DNA of 64,000 bases from Gambelia wislizenii (lineage: Eukaryota > Chordata > Lepidosauria > Squamata > Crotaphytidae). The translations under genes and the position numbers were made by a program. Location: contig JAUMIR010000001.1 in assembly GCA_030847615.1 (NCBI GenBank), positions 33,355,501 to 33,419,500 of the forward strand. The letters run 5' to 3'. The stretch's first letter is position 1. Each line of letters starts with the position of its first letter. The notes beneath the pieces are model-generated. The model searched no databases and was not told where the DNA came from. It was given only the letters and a program-made list of their open reading frames with translations. Below, piece by piece: positions 32,701-43,460 of the stretch.

Positions 32701-33010
32701 CAGGGGTGGGCAACTGAACAGGACAGGGGCCATTTTTTTTTTGGTGGCCAACAGCACACATTTTAGCACTCCCAAAGTGACATCATGTCACTTCCGGCTG
32801 CCGCTTTGGCCAATTTCAAGTCATTTTTTTTTGGTCTGGTTTGGGGAGGTTTGGGGGATGTGGGGGTCAATGAAGCAAATTGTTGCCTTTTAAGGCAGTT
32901 TTGAGAGATTTGGGGGCAAAAAAATCAGCCCATTTTTTAAATTAGGGGTCCTATGGGCCACACTTAGGGGTCCCAAGGGCCACAGGTGGCCTGTGCTTTG
33001 TTGACCCCTG
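32701..33010 (+). mobile_element. Non-autonomous hAT element with exact 8-bp target duplication
   Basis: The left end CAGGGGTGGGCAAC and right end GTTGACCCCTG form the inverted repeat. TCCTAGAC is duplicated exactly at 32693-32700 and 33011-33018. The 310-bp body is T/G-rich with no open frame. The exact duplication and clean ends suggest it is fairly young. Confidence 0.85.
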
Positions 33011-33723
33011 TCCTAGACTATTCATCTAAAACTTTAATAGGTGTAGAAAAAGACAATGTAGCAACAACACATGGAATATATTTCCTCTCATTGGGAATAT
33101 TAGGTTTCCTATTAAAAATGAAAAGCCTTATTATGTATGGATCAAAGTTCATGTGCAGTATCCAGCTTACTGTGATGTCCTGTTTGAAATTTGCTTTGGG
33201 ACTTAAGTGTGGCTGGGATTTTAAATGTTACATTCTTCAGAAGAGCTGTGGATTTAGAGCCTAGTTGGAATATGGTTTGTTTTTTTAGCCTGAAGCCAGT
33301 TTAGTTGCCCATTTGGGCTGCTGCACTAACACATGAACATTATCTGAAAGGAAATAAGTTCAGCAGAAAATATCACATCAATAAAATTCCCCACCTGTGC
33401 CTGTCTATTATATTTCTATTCTCCGCTTCACAACCTGTACACTTTGTCTCTAAGTCCTGTTGATTTCAGTGGTAGTGTTCAGAGCTTGGAGAATATACTT
33501 TTCACAGAGTTGGGAAAAGTTACAACTCCCAGCATGTTGGGATCTACATTCAAGTCCACACAAAGTTACGAAACTCAGCGGATGACTTTGGGCCATTCAT
33601 TTTCTCTCCTCCTGATCTACCTCACAGGGCTCTTGTAAAGATAAAGGAGAGTGGAGGAGAGCCACATGCATTGTTTTGAGCTCACTGTAGGAAAGGCTGG
33701 GTTATAAATGTAGCTAATAGATA
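33011..33723. other. Intronic stretch, SINE-like tail near the end
   Basis: At about 33600-33720, CTACCTCACAGGGCTCTTGT, TTGAGCTCACTGTAGGAAAG and GGCTGGGTTATAAATGTAG match the tail also seen at 55610-55720, an old SINE or LINE end. The rest is uninformative. Confidence 0.4.
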
Positions 33724-34140
33724 TATACCATATATTCCGGCGTATAAGATGACTTTTTAACCCCGAAAAATAGCCTCGAAGGTCAGGGGTTGTCTTATAC
33801 ACCAGGTATACGGTTTGCCTCATCTGCCGCCCGATCTCCTGCCTCTTCGCTCCCTTCGCAAAGATCACAGAAGATCGGGCGGGGGAGGGTGAGGCAAAGC
33901 TTGTACCGGTATATTTGCCCCTCTCCTCTGCCTTTGCCCCCTTTGAGGAGGAATCCAAGGTGGAGGAGAGGGTAGAATGTAGTGCTTTGCCTTGCCCGAC
34001 ACCCATTTCCTGCGTCTTCACTCGCTTCGCAAAGGGAACGAAGACACAGGAGGCCAGGCGGAGGGTGAGGCAAACCGGGTACATTCACCCCTCTCTTCTG
34101 CCTTCGCCCCCTTTGGTGAGGAATCCAAGGTGGAGGAGAG
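33724..34140 (+). repeat. Short CCGGCGTATAAGATGAC repeat and about 170-bp GC-rich tandem units
   Basis: TTCCGGCGTATAAGATGACT (about 33736) is loosely answered by GGGGTTGTCTTATACACCAG (about 33787), a short palindromic transposon remnant. Next come GC-rich units that start CTCCCTTCGCAAAG (about 33850) and CTCGCTTCGCAAAG (about 34022). Both pass through CCCCCTTTG(A/G)(G/T)GAGGAATCC and AAGGTGGAGGAGAGG, a period of roughly 170 bp with about two and a third units. Confidence 0.6.
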
Positions 34141-34530
34141 GGGCAAATGTAGCGCTTTGCCTTGCCCGCTGCCCATCTCCTGTGTCTTCGTTCCCGACCC
34201 AGGGAACCCTGCACTCTCTCGGGCTGACCCAGGGAGCCCTGGCGCGGCCTGGTTCCGCACAGGGTGCGGGGCCTAGCCCGGGCCTGTCAGCAGCGGCTTA
34301 CCGGGCGGGGCGACAGGGGGCTGTCGCCGGCCTTTGTCCGTGTCGCTGGGCCGCGCTCGGTGGTAATGTCGCCCAAGAGAGACCCAGAGAAATGTGGAAG
34401 GGAGAGGCCGGTGCCGCCATTGCCAGCCTGGGCTGCTCGCCCGCCCACCTGCTCTTGGGCTCTGTGGTGGTGAAGGAACCGGGCCGGGAGGGCAAAGGTG
34501 AAGAAGGGCCTACTCACCACAGTGGTCGGG
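34141..34530. promoter_or_regulatory. CpG-rich island inside SRBD1 intron 6
   Basis: By eye there are about 28 CpG dinucleotides in 34141-34500, far above the rest of the window, in GC-rich sequence with no known repeat signature. Donor-like sites occur on both strands: GGGTAG|GTATGT near 34532 (plus), and GGTGAGT near 34513 and CCGGTAAGCC near 34300 (minus). This could be an alternative promoter, an exon 1 of an antisense transcript, or the interior of a GC-rich transposon. No protein similarity was seen in the overlapping frames. Confidence 0.35.
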
Positions 34531-34857
34531 TAGGTATGTTCAGGGATTAGCTCTTTCCCATAGGTACTTCCCAACAGGTGGAATCTAGTGACATACAGCT
34601 TATGAATATGTAATCATTGAGTCATGGTAGCTAATATTTCTTGATAGATGGAATCTTTATGAATGTAGCTAATGCTTTTTTAAAAAGCCATCGACATTAG
34701 TAGCCATCACCAACATCTTGAACAATGAATTTTATAAATTAGGGTTTGGGAGGGTTTTTTAAAAATCTGTCCAGGACCACTTATTCCACTGCTATGGCAC
34801 CAGAATGACCCTCACCATTGAACAACTACTGCCTCCATAGACACTGTGTGTCTGAAC

Positions 34858-35442
34858 TTAGGGCTCATCTACATGAGCCAGGATATGCTGGATTGATCTC
34901 CAGCATATCCTGGCTGTGGATCAGGCCCATTCCTCCCCTGTCATGGGGAGGTCCAAATGGGGTAGAGTCCAGGCACTCTGCAGCTGCCACCACTGCCTTC
35001 TCCCTTGCTCTCTCTGAAGGCAGGAAGCTGGCCTGCAACATGTGACCAAGGCCCCCTGCATGTGATCAGCCTTGGTCACATACTGTTGTCCTGCTTCCTT
35101 GCGAGGGAGACTGGCAGCTGCAGTGACAGGCTGGCCTGCTGGGACTGCACAATGGGGTAGCCTGCTGTTCTGGTGGGAATGGATTAAAGCAAGTGGTTGT
35201 TTTATAAATGCAGTAAAAGACCCTACCCTGTCTGGTAGGGAGTGCCTGGACTCCACCCTGTTTGGGCCTCCCCATGACGGGAGGAATGGGCCTGATCTGA
35301 GCCCCCCATCTAAGCCCCATCTTTACCCTGTGGGTGGTGAGGCGTGCCCAGGGGCCGAACGGAGCAAAAGCCCTTCCTTATCAGGACTGCAGGGCTCTAA
35401 GGTGGGGGCAAGATGGGGTATATTGCTTGTGTAGAGAAGCCC
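34858..35442. mobile_element. Long palindromic MITE, AGGGCTnnTCTACA ends
   Basis: The ends AGGGCTCATCTACATGAGCC and, reversed, AAGGGCTTCTCTACACAAGC match. A second pair of arms, GGCCCATTCCTCCCCTGTCA onward (34925-34978), is answered at about 35240-35292 over about 53 bp. The centre has ATGTGACCAAGGCCCCCTGC followed by GTGATCAGCCTTGGTCACAT, itself a hairpin. The same family is at 7500-7942. Non-coding. Confidence 0.7.
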
Positions 35443-35550
35443 TTAACTGTTCTAATAGCACTGCAGTAACAATCCCAGAGGCATGTGTATATATTACAAG
35501 AATAATTTATTAAACAGAAGTTCAACATACATTGAAGATTACTTTGTATA

Positions 35551-37221
35551 TACAGTTGCCCCAACATATTCGCGAACTTCGCATTCGCGGTTTTGTGTAT
35601 TCGTGGTTTTGGGAGGGCCCCCCTCCCAAAACCGCGACAAGGGGCCTCCGGAGGCCCCGTGAAGGCCCTGGGAGTGAGGGGGTGCGCCGGGGAGGCCTCC
35701 ACGGAGCCTTCTGACACCCCGCAAAGGCCATGGGAGGGAGGGGGAACGCCGGGGAGGCCTCCACGGAGCTTTCGAAGGTCCTGTGAAGGCCATGGGAGGG
35801 AGGGGGGAGCGCCGGGGAGGCCTCCACGGAGCTTTCGAAGGCCCTGTGAAGGCCTAGGTGGGAGGTGGGAGGCCTCCATGGAGCCTTCAAAGGCCCGTGA
35901 AGGCCCTGGGAGGGAAGGAGGAGGCCCTGGGAAGGAGGGAGAGCACCGGGGAGGCCTCCACAGAGCCTTTGAAGGCCCCGTGAAGGCCTTGGGAGGGAGG
36001 GAGGAGGCCCTGGGAGGGAGGGGGAGGGCCAGGGAGGCCTCCAGGGAGCCTTCGAAGGCCCTGTGAAGGCCCTGGGAGGGAGGGGGAGGGCCAGAGAGGC
36101 CTCCAGGGAGCCTTCGAAGGCTCCGTGAAGGCCCTGGGAGGGAGGGGGGGAGGGCCAGGGAGGCCTCCAGGGAGGCCTCCAAGGAGCCCTCCAGGGAGCC
36201 TTCGAAGGCCCCGTGAAGGCCCTGGGAAGCAGGGGGGAGGGCCGGGGAGGCCTCCATAGAGCCTTCAAAGGCCCCGTGAAGGTGCTGGGTGGGAAGGAGG
36301 CGGCCCTGGGAGGGAGGGGGGAGGCCTCCACGGAGTCTACGAAGGCCCTGTGAAGGCCTTGGGAGGGAGGGAAGAGGCCCTGGGAGGAGCGCCGGGGAGG
36401 CCTCCACGGAGCCTTCGGAGGCCCCGTGAAGGCCTTGGGAGGGAGGGAGGAGGCCCTGGGAGGGAGGGGGATCGCCGGGGAGGTCTCCAGGGAGCCTTCA
36501 AAGGCCCCGTGAAGGCCCTGGGAGGGAGGGGGAGCGCCAGGGAGGCCTCCATGGAGCCTTTGAAGGCCCTGTGAAGGCCCTGGGTGGGAAGGAGGCGGCC
36601 CTGGGAGGGAGGGGGGAGGCCTCCACGGAGCCTTCGAAGGCCCCGTGAAGGCCTTGGGAGGGAGGGAGGAGGCGCTGGGAGGGAGGGGGAGCGCCGGGGA
36701 GGTCTCCAGGGAGCCTTTGAAGGCCCCGTGAAGGCCCTGGGAGGGAGGGGGAGCGCCAGGGAGGCCTCCATGGAGCCTTCGAAGGCCCCGTGAAGGCCCT
36801 GGGTGGGAAGGAGGAGGCCCTGGGAGGGAGGGGGGAGGCCTCCACGGAGCCTTTGAAGGCCCTGTGAAGGCCTTGAGAGGGAGGGAGGAGGCCCTGGGAG
36901 GGCCGAGGAGAGTGTCGGGAGGGCTGGGGAGGCCTCCATGGAGCCCTTGAAGGCCTCCACAGAGCCTTCAAAAGCCCCGTGAAGGCCCTGGGAGGGAGGG
37001 GAAGGGCCGGGGAGGCATCCACGGGGCCTCAGGAGGGTCTCTGGAGGCCCCGTGAAGGCCTTGGAAGTGAGGGGGAGGCGGGGGAAAGCGACTATGGGGC
37101 CTCCGGAGGCCCCATGGTCGCTTTGGCGGGGGAGGGGGAGAGCAGTCATTATTCGTGGAATTTTCACATTTGCGGGGGACTGGGGAACCTATCCCCTAGC
37201 GAATGTGAAGGGATGACTGTA
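35551..37221 (+). mobile_element. TA-flanked TIR element carrying an expanded minisatellite
   Basis: The left end TACAGTTGCCCCAACATATT, CGCGAACTTCGCATTCGCGG, and the right end, read in reverse, TACAGTCATCCCTTCACATT, CGC, form inverted repeats with TA at both borders, as in Tc1/mariner-superfamily MITEs. The interior 35641-37110 is a GC-rich minisatellite (separate entry). Near the right end, AAAGCGACTATGGGGCCTCC and its near-perfect reverse complement make a 40-bp palindrome (37085-37124). No transposase. Confidence 0.75.
35641..37110 (+). repeat. GC-rich minisatellite, about 20 units of roughly 60-85 bp
   Basis: Each unit reads GAGGCCTCCACGGAGCCTTC, GAAGGCCCCGTGAAGGCCCT, GGGAGGGAGGGGGAGCGCCG; longer units add AGGAGGCCCTGGGAGGGAGG. 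The array starts and ends with the 18-bp palindrome GGGGCCTCCGGAGGCCCC (35641 and about 37096). Stop codons are absent in several frames, which creates long spurious open frames on the minus strand (336, 276 and 269 codons) and shorter ones on the plus strand. The plus strand, which is the SRBD1 sense strand, carries repeated GGGAGGGAGGGGG runs with G-quadruplex potential. Confidence 0.85.
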
Positions 37222-38326
37222 GAAGTTTCAGGTTACAGAGTTTCACACCTAAGTTGTTCATGTTATGTACTTCATCTATATCCTACTTTGATGCTAGCAC
37301 ATCTTGCAAACTCTGTCACTCTCTTCTCATAATCCTAGCTGAGCTGTCCTAACTGACCCAAAACACAGACTCCATCTCTTCTCTGTCTTATTTCTCACTC
37401 TGCTTTTCACTGTTTTCTTCTCTGAAATAGTCTAACTCCTATTTCTAACTGACTGTCATACACACCCACCTTTTAAAAATCCTATTCAGACACTCAGCCC
37501 TTCACCCCTAATATTCCATGTTCTCACCCCATCCCAACAGATTATTACATGTACTATACATCACATAAATAACCATACTTCACCTCTGTTCTCTAATAAA
37601 TACAGTGACATATTTGTACAAAAACCCAGGACATCACAGACCACATTTGTTTTTTGTTTTTGTTTTTTTCAGAAGGGAGGATTCTTGCAGAGTTCTGTTT
37701 GAACAGGTTGCTCACATTTTTATTATTTATTAAAACACTTCTGTCCTACCCTTTATCACATTATATCAGGACAGGGTACAATATAAAAATACAGCTTTTG
37801 AAATACAGCTTTTGAAATCATGAAAAAAATTATCCAAAGGTCAAACATGGTTGTGGGTGTAGGTTGCCCAGCCTTTCTGTTAATTAACAATTGCTATAAC
37901 TAGTTCATTTTGTTGGATGACTCTTGAGTGTCAACATCTGGAGTAATTACTTTTTTTTTGGACTACAACACCATTTCTGTCTGGAAGGTTGTGGAAAATA
38001 TAGTTCCAAAAAAGTAACTTTACCAAGCTTCGTTGCATTCTAATGTTGTAAGAGAAGGAGAGAAAAACGTCTCTTTATTCTCACAGTTGACCCTATGCGA
38101 AATTTTTATAAATCTCCATTATGTGTCTCCATATCTCAACATCAAATCTCAGCTTCATAAACCAAATTGTGGACATGGTATGCTTATGGCTGCACCTGCA
38201 GCTTTTTGTACCAGCAAGTCCTGAACAGAAACTATAGTTTCCTGTTTTATCAAAACTGGGAAATCAAAGTAAAAAGAAGAGTTCCCAATTAGTTTGTTAC
38301 TGCCATGAAGGTCTTGGTCTCTCTGG
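37222..38326. other. Intronic stretch, no gene seen
   Basis: T/C-rich then AT-rich. A foldback fragment at about 37940-38025 (GGACTACAACACCATTTCTG, CAAAAAAGTAACTTTACC) belongs to the 61442 family. Confidence 0.4.
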
Positions 38327-38616
38327 CTTTTCTTCGCAAACGAAGATTCAGGAAGGACTCATCTCGCGTTTTCTGCAAGCGCGCTGATGACTAAAAAGGC
38401 CAATCCGAGATAGACAAGTCCGGTTGCAGAAAGCACAGCAGAAGGTCTCCTTGGGTGATGTTACTGGGTTGTGATTCTTTCTGCGTTACCGTTTCTCTTC
38501 AAGACTTGTTCGGCGTGAGTTCTCAAATAAGGCTGCAGCATTGTGGATAGTGTGTCTCCATGCCTTCCGATGTGAGGCCAGGGTGGACCATTGTTGGTGA
38601 TCAATTTGGCCAAGCC
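38327..38616 (-). mobile_element. RTE-like LINE 3' end (copy C), minus strand
   Basis: The reverse complement of the last about 290 bp of the LINE at 1-1925: minus-strand frame RLGQIDHQQWSTLASHRKAW, HTIHNAAALFENSRRTSLEE. The left end AAGATTCAGGAAGGACTCAT and CTTTTCTTCGCAAACG mirrors the element's terminus. Severely 5' truncated. Confidence 0.88.
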
Positions 38617-41062
38617 TGCTTATTAAGTTGACGTACAAGTGGCTGAATGGGGCCACAAACTTGAATTTTACAGAGAAAGTCCAAGCTTGAACCAGAATCA
38701 CTTTTGCTGTTAATGCTTTAATTGTTCCCTTGTGTGTATGTGTGTGAATCTCTTCAAGTCAAGAGAACCTTGCTTACAGTTGAGGCCTTTGCTAATTTCA
38801 TGTGCAGATATCATGAAGATGTGTCTTCTCTTTCCTCTTCTTCACTTTTATATGCTGCTTTTTCACCAGTGAGCTGAAGGTGGCATACATTGTGGAACTC
38901 AGTAGGGCCCAGAATCTGGACTCCCCAAGGTCTAGCTCAATCCCTACACCACACTGGTACTCAGGATAGAACAGCAATAATGTTCTATTTCAAAGTGGGG
39001 ATAATGACAATTGAAATATGTGTACTCCCTCGCCCCCTTATTTTGTCAAAGTACAAAAAAACTAATATGTCTCATAGTGTAATTATAGATAAATCTGTAG
39101 GGGGCAATGTTAGACAGTAAAATGTGCAGATTTTTATATTGTTAAAGAGAAAGTATTAAGTACTACTTTTTGGTTCAGCTTAGAAAGAGACTTTTTTTTA
39201 AAAAAATGCTAAGATCAAGCAGCATTTTGTTTGGGACAAATCTAAATTTGTGTTTATTAGACAAATAGTGTCTGAGAAAAGAAAGTGAGAATTTATGATC
39301 CCAACTCAATACTGATAGCAGAATAATTGAATAGTTAAATTTCTCATAAATGTGAGAAACACATCTAAAGTACTTGTAAGCTAAAAGGTTGATTTTGCTC
39401 TTGAACATATGCTAAAAGTTGATATTTCCTCTGTTGATAATACAAGACTGTAGGATCCAGAGTGTAGCTCAATTTAAAGACACCTCTTGACATCTTACAG
39501 AGCTGTTCTTCTCCCTTCAGAAATAATGGAGGTTCTTCTAAAGTAGAAGTTGGAAATACAAGACTTTCTAGATACTGTTGGACTGTAATTCCTGTCAGCC
39601 CTAGCTAGTAGCATAACCAGTGGTGAAGACTAATGTGAATTGCAATCCAACAATATCTGGAGGGCCACACCTCCATCCCTGTTCTAAAGCGCTACTTTTG
39701 AGCAGTTTGGCAGTTTTTCATAATTTAGCAATTCTTGCAGCATGAAATTGGCGTTTCTAGGCAGGCATTCTAAAAATCAGAGTAGGTGCAGGTTCTTTGT
39801 TGGCAGTCCATTCATGTTCTTCATAATCCAGTGGCCTTTCCAGTGTTTGCTACTTCTAGTGTAGGATGCTCATGTTTCTTCAGTTCCATACTCTAGTGCA
39901 TCTCTCTGCTTAACATCCAGGGCCTTTTCCAGTGGGGTGGGGAGGTGTCTCATTTAATTTTCAGGAAAGACTTTTCTGGACATGTGAGGGGCTACAGTGG
40001 GCAGGAGGGGGATGGAAACCCCCCCCCCTTTGCTTGTGCAGCATTGGATGCCACCTGTTAGATGCTACCTGTGGGCTGCCACATCAGATGATTTAATGTG
40101 TGCAGAATCATGGCAGAGTTTGGGAAAAAAATTATTTTTTGGTTGCACTGCCAGAATTCCTGGGCTAGCATGGCTGGTAGACATTTTTTTTTAAAAAAAC
40201 TCTACTGTTATTTGCTACTTTCAGACTTGGGGTGGCCTGCAGTGCATTCATGCAAATGTTGCTTAAACATTGTCTAAACAAACCAGGTGCAACTATTGTT
40301 CTGAAATCCCCTGGGAGGGAAAGGGTTAAACAATCCCAAGGGAAGGAGTTCCAGAGTCTAGGTGCCACCACCAAGAAGTCATGCTGCACAACCACTGAGT
40401 CAACTCAGACAGTGTTGGGAGGCAGTGTCCCCAGACCATAGCAAGTGGGCTGAGTCACACAGGAGTAAGATATCCTGATTCAGACTTCTTAGTGAGGTCA
40501 TGGCTAGGGTATGAACCATTTTTACACCTTTTGATTTATGGCAAAAAAAAAAAATATCTGTCCCAGAAGTGACTGGAAGTCGGCTTCAAGGGTTTTCGCC
40601 TGGTTTTCTGGGATTTGGAGTGGAAGTGGGGGTGCTTAAAGTGAAAACATCCCCCTAGGTAGGGCTTGGGAGTGATTTTTCACCCAAACCTAATATTTAA
40701 AAAAATTAACAGGGATTCTGAGGGTTTTGATGGTGCTCAGGAGGACTTGAGGGTTTAAAAAAAGCAGTTGGGGAACCATGCATGAGACTGTTAAAGTCTA
40801 TATACTTAAAGTTTCTGTCTCAACCCATTGACCTTGGGAAACCCTAAGTGGAATTTCTTCCAGTCTACAATTAAACATGGACACCTAAAACCCTGGGCTG
40901 TTTTGCAGCAGGGATGGGTAAACCACTAAGCCTTGGGTGGATATAGTCTGCTTATCTGGCCTCCAAGTTTCCTCATCTGTTATCTCTGATAAGTGATTGG
41001 AAGTAAGTTAGAATTACAGGGCTTTCATTTTTTAAAGCGTCCTGTTCTTAAGCATTCTTGGT
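38617..41062. other. Intronic stretch with weak LINE and foldback traces
   Basis: The minus frame at 40165-40395 (VVQHDFLVVAPRLWNSFPWD) resembles an L2-type ORF2 C-terminus, but only weakly. A foldback trace lies at about 39560-39680. A poly-A tract is at about 40540. No exon recognised. Confidence 0.4.
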
Positions 41063-41221
41063 GTGTGCTTTCAAGTAATTTCTGACTTACTGTGACCAGA
41101 AGGTGAACTGGGAAGATTTGTTCAGAGATTTGTCATTGCCTTCCTCTGAGAGTGAAAGAGTGTGACTTGCCAAAGGTCACCGGGTGGGTTTCCTTGGCTG
41201 AGCAGGCATTTGAATCCTGGG
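41063..41221 (-). mobile_element. tRNA-derived SINE with BovB-like tail (Sauria type), copy 2
   Basis: On the minus strand: CCAGGATTCAAATGCCTGCT (box B region), CAAGGAAACCCACCCGGTGA, CTTTGGCAAGTCACACTCTT, and the tail AAGTCAGAAATTACTTGAAA, GCACACACC. The 5' head is truncated. Confidence 0.75.
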
Positions 41222-42097
41222 GACAATCCAGAAGAACAACAATGCAATTACAAGTATTATGACTGATGTATTTTTATAACATTAAATTATGAGGTTTTAG
41301 TACATTCACAATAGTATAAATAAATTCTTTACACAGAAAATTGAGTGGTTACATTCACCAACATGAAATGAATTCTATTCAGAAATAATACTATGGTTTC
41401 ATTCACCAATATACAGAACCTTGTTTAACTTATTCAAAAGGATTTCTAACCCTTTACAAATAGTACTGAGGTCACATTCACCAATACACAATCTCATTCA
41501 TGAAAAGATTTACAACGTAAGATAATTACTGTCAGTTACACAGTATATTAACAACCTTGAAAGTCAATAGACAGTAAATCACCTTAAGAATAGCTTAATG
41601 AGTGGAGCGTTAGCCCAGATGAAACAGAGTGTACTCCTGTCTTGGCCAGCACCTCCAGATCTTGAAACTCCCACTCAGAAAGTTTTTTATTTACCTAAGT
41701 GTGAGACCTATGACTTAAAGGTCTTGGTGCTTATCAACAATGTCAGTTCTTTACAATGAATTGCTGTGGTAGGCCTGCTTTAGTTGTTGGAGGTTGCTGA
41801 AAAAATCAAGTGCGTTGGAGCTACTCCAAGAAGCACCAGTGAAGCAACAAACCAGACAAATGCTGTCAGATTATTTTTTGCATTTGTTTCAGAGAAATCC
41901 TTTTTTCAGTGGTCAGTGCTTATCTAAATAAATTTAAAATGCATTATAGTCTCCAAAATGATTGTTTATATTAAATTATAATAATTTCCCAATTGCTTAC
42001 CTCCACAAGGCAACCAATATCTACCCAAATGTCCATGCATATACAAATCCTTGCTACACTAATGAGGGTCCTTCTTTCTGGTATGAAAGTCCTGTCC
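41222..42097. other. AT-rich intronic stretch
   Basis: The motif ACATTCACCAA or a close variant recurs at about 41352, 41399 and 41474, suggesting an old degenerate tandem repeat. Otherwise nothing recognised. Confidence 0.35.
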
Positions 42098-42345
42098 TTG
42101 ACAGTATAAGAATATATACATAATGACCAATGAATCACAGCTGCAAATTTTTTTCTGAGTCCTTTATACAGAAACCCTGTTAAACAGAATGGAGTTGTTT
42201 TTTAAAGGAACATGGAACTCCCATGCTTGACAGTATAAGAATATATACATAATGACCAATGAATCAGAGCTGCAGATTTTTTTCTGAGTCCTTGATAGAG
42301 AAACCCTGTTAAACAAAATGGAGTTGTTTTTTAAAGGAACATGGA
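42098..42345 (+). repeat. Recent two-copy tandem duplication, period 129 bp
   Basis: TTGACAGTATAAGAATATAT starts at 42098 and again at 42227. Both copies run through ATAATGACCAATGAATCA, TTTTTTTCTGAGTCCTT and GGAGTTGTTTTTTAAAGGAA with only a handful of differences, so the duplication is young. Confidence 0.85.
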
Positions 42346-43363
42346 CAATTCCTAGTTTGCAGTTTACATGGAGCATGCCCCCAAGAAAAGATGGTGGCTG
42401 TGAGTGAATTGCCTGCCAAAAATCTCCCTCTATTCTCCGCCTTTAAAAAAAAAAAATAGACGCGGAAGAGCTATTTTCTGCTTAAAAAAAACTTTTTGCT
42501 TTTGCTCTGATGCTTGCACGATTGTGCACAGGATCGTTCAGCTGGCAAAAACTACAACAGTGGTGGCTCCGGCTGCTTCCTCCCTTGCAAGTCCGCCCCC
42601 GCCAAGGTCCAACCAATCAGGTTTCAGCTCTTCTGTGTGCCCCTTTTCGAATTGGTTGTTCACATGGCCAGCTATGCAAATTTCCGCACAATTTTAAAAA
42701 AAGATTGCAAGAAACAGTGAAAGCTGTTATCGCAACCTGTTTGGAGTTTTCAGCCTCTTCATTTGCCAAAAGGGTGAATCCTGGCAGTAGCTCATCTAAA
42801 CAAATGATATTCTGCCCGTATTCTTCCTGGATTTTATTGTCATCTAAACAATCCCCTGATCTCCCACAGTTCTATTCCAACAGTGAAATCACTATACCAC
42901 ACAGACTCTCTGCTCTTAAATATACAACATGGAATTTCACTGAGCTTTATATACTAGGAAACTGTACCAGTGGGGCTTGGATACCGATTGGACTGAGCAG
43001 GGCTTTCCACATTTGGTGAGAAAATGTTTCAGTTACTGTAGTAAGAATTGTACCTTGTCCCACCCACTTTACTTTGGTCCCTCTTACTCTGTCCCTGGCT
43101 CCATCTTGTGTCTTTATTTCTTTTCATTGCTGATTCGTCCCAAGTTGGGTTTTGGTACCTAGCCTGGAAATGGTTCTATGCCCCTAGTTTGCAGTTCACA
43201 GTAAAAATATCACCCTATTAGTAAAATGCCCTCTTCTATTTGGCCTTGGTTTTGTAAGCTGCCCCGTGAGCTTCATTGTGCACTGTTTGCAGGGTATAAA
43301 TTTTGGAACTAAATTAAGATAAAATGAAAACAGTAAGTTTCAATTTATTTATTTTTTTGGTAG
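42346..43363. other. Intronic stretch with promoter-like motifs
   Basis: At about 42600-42690 a CCAAT-type site (CCAACCAATCAGG) and an octamer-like GCTATGCAAATTTC lie within 80 bp in GC-richer sequence. There is no TATA or splice context that would prove a promoter. Confidence 0.3.
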
Positions 43364-43460
43364 GACTTTCCACCATTGAGGAAGTTAAATCGGGAGTGCA
43401 GCACATCTTGGCCGACATGATAGCTAAAGATCGGGACACGCTGGATTTCATCAGAGATTT
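43364..43460 (+). CDS. SRBD1: SRBD1 coding exon 7
   Basis: The acceptor TTTATTTTTTTGGTAG precedes GA, which with the G left at 29542 makes glycine. The exon then reads [31 protein letters not shown], and TT, with the donor GTAAGTAT at 43461. The [13 protein letters not shown] motif corresponds to the helix in Tex proteins that precedes the long helical arm and is nearly identical to the mammalian protein. Two bases of a leucine codon are completed at 49497. Confidence 0.96.

Noticed and set aside
33915..34550. 211-codon open frame on the plus strand
   Set aside because: It lies in CpG-rich tandem units and shows no domain or homologous motif. GC-rich sequence lowers stop frequency, so length alone is not evidence.
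35397..37167. Long minus-strand open frames of 336, 276 and 269 codons, rich in proline, alanine and serine
   Set aside because: They run through the GC-rich minisatellite, repeat the same short peptide, and occur in several frames on both strands. This is the expected artefact of a stop-free tandem repeat, not a gene.
42600..42690. Promoter from CCAAT and octamer motifs
   Set aside because: Two short motifs are too weak on their own; no CpG island, TATA element or spliced exon follows.
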